Part shown: one piece after another, positions 63,561-64,000 of the stretch
How positions within the stretch are numbered: position 1 is the stretch's first letter
Layout: the number at the start of each line of letters is the position of its first letter
Origin: an uncultured Bacteroidota bacterium
Lineage (GTDB): Bacteria; Bacteroidota; Bacteroidia; 2-12-FULL-35-15
Direction of reading: 5' to 3'
Length of the DNA: 64,000 bases
Assembly: GCA_903847205.1 (NCBI GenBank)
Contig: CAINDA010000045.1
Location: 186,001-250,000 of the forward strand
Translations under genes and position numbers: made by a program
The notes under the pieces: generated by a model
Told to the model about the DNA's origin: nothing
Databases searched by the model: none
The model's input: only the letters and a program-made list of their open reading frames with translations

Positions 63561-64000
63561 ATGCTGAAAAAAATAATGCTGTTAACAGCACTTCAATTGT
63601 TTGTTTATGCCTCAAAAGCACAGCAATTGAAAGATGTGAAGGTTACGGAATATTTTAATTACGTTTCTCTTGATGCCGTTTTTAAAACACTCCACGATAA
63701 ATATAAACTGAAAATAAATTATGATTCCGTTTACTGTTCTTCTATAACCGGCTACACTCATACGTTTAATGGTACGGATGCGAATTTGGTTTTTCTGAAT
63801 GTTTGTTCTGATAACAACATGCAATATATTGTTGGAGCTGATGGTACAATTACTGTTACGGTAAAATTAAGTACAATTCCTAATGCGAACTCAAACCCTG
63901 TAGTTGGAAATGAAAATGGAGATAATGCATCAAATGCTGCGAATTGGAAAAATGTAGCAAACACTAATTTTAAATATTCAGGTTCTCCAACCAGTGCAAA
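63561..64000 (+). CDS. Exported protein with STN-like domain, truncated by window end
   Basis: 146 codons are visible. A signal peptide (MLKKIMLLTALQLFVYASKA) precedes a region VSLDAVFKTLHDKYKLKINYDS ... NLVFLNVCSDNNMQYIVGADG resembling the secretin/TonB N-terminal (STN) domain found in TonB-dependent receptors and anti-sigma factors. The remainder, low-complexity Asn/Ala-rich (NENGDNASNAANW), is not resolved. Whether a receptor or carboxypeptidase-like protein follows cannot be seen. Confidence 0.65.
   Translation, partial: MLKKIMLLTALQLFVYASKAQQLKDVKVTEYFNYVSLDAVFKTLHDKYKLKINYDSVYCSSITGYTHTFNGTDANLVFLNVCSDNNMQYIVGADGTITVTVKLSTIPNANSNPVVGNENGDNASNAANWKNVANTNFKYSGSPTSA

Overview
This A+T-rich window comes from a Bacteroidota genome, probably an environmental gliding-type lineage rather than a gut Bacteroides. 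The evidence is a type IX secretion sorting domain at the end of one protein, a GldN homologue, DUF5686 and DUF4476 proteins, SCK-type lipoprotein signals, and several copies of the Bacteroidota -7 promoter element TAnnTTTG. No rRNA, tRNA, CRISPR array, transposase or integrase was seen.

Layout. 1-2.5 kb: recQ (partial) divergent from kdsD. 2.5-12 kb: a GT2 glycosyltransferase, a DUF2304 protein, an acyltransferase-3, two TPR proteins and two multi-pass GT-C-type enzymes. 12.2-17.1 kb: a sugar-modification operon behind the best promoter in the window (oxidoreductase, left-handed beta-helix acyltransferase, aminotransferase, formyltransferase, deacetylase-like protein, GNAT). 17.3-25.6 kb: an acyl-carrier-protein cassette (two ACPs, SDR, metallo-beta-lactamase hydrolase, KAS III, methyltransferase, MaoC-SDR fusion, FkbH-like protein, AMP-dependent ligase). 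25.6-29.1 kb: ArnC-like GT2, SMR-type small membrane protein, sugar epimerase and a second DegT aminotransferase. 29.2-32.9 kb: three tandem acyltransferase-3 paralogues, with the decayed tail of another copy in front. 33-50.6 kb: mostly minus-strand GT-C membrane enzymes, including two related operons (33.0-38.2 and 42.2-49.0 kb) that share three gene families in the same order. 50.7-64 kb: tatC, a DUF5686 protein, lptB, a gldN homologue, a MORN-repeat protein, a DUF4476 protein, metF, small lipoproteins and a T9SS-sorted repeat protein.

How it fits together (inference). Cytosolic enzymes would make an amino sugar and acylate or formylate it. The ACP cassette looks able to build an unusual short hydroxy- or methoxy-acyl group, with FkbH loading a glycerate-derived starter, KAS III extending it and the fusion protein processing the beta-carbon. 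ArnC-like GT2 enzymes would place sugars on polyprenyl phosphate, an EmrE-like protein could help flip them, and about a dozen GT-C enzymes plus four acyltransferase-3 proteins would use them outside the cytoplasmic membrane. No flippase Wzx, polymerase Wzy, chain-length protein or initiating sugar-phosphate transferase was recognised, so the final glycan and its carrier stay open. From memory, recQ-kdsD-tatC-lptB is a conserved neighbourhood in this phylum; if so, the roughly 48 kb between kdsD and tatC is an accessory glycan island inserted into a core locus.
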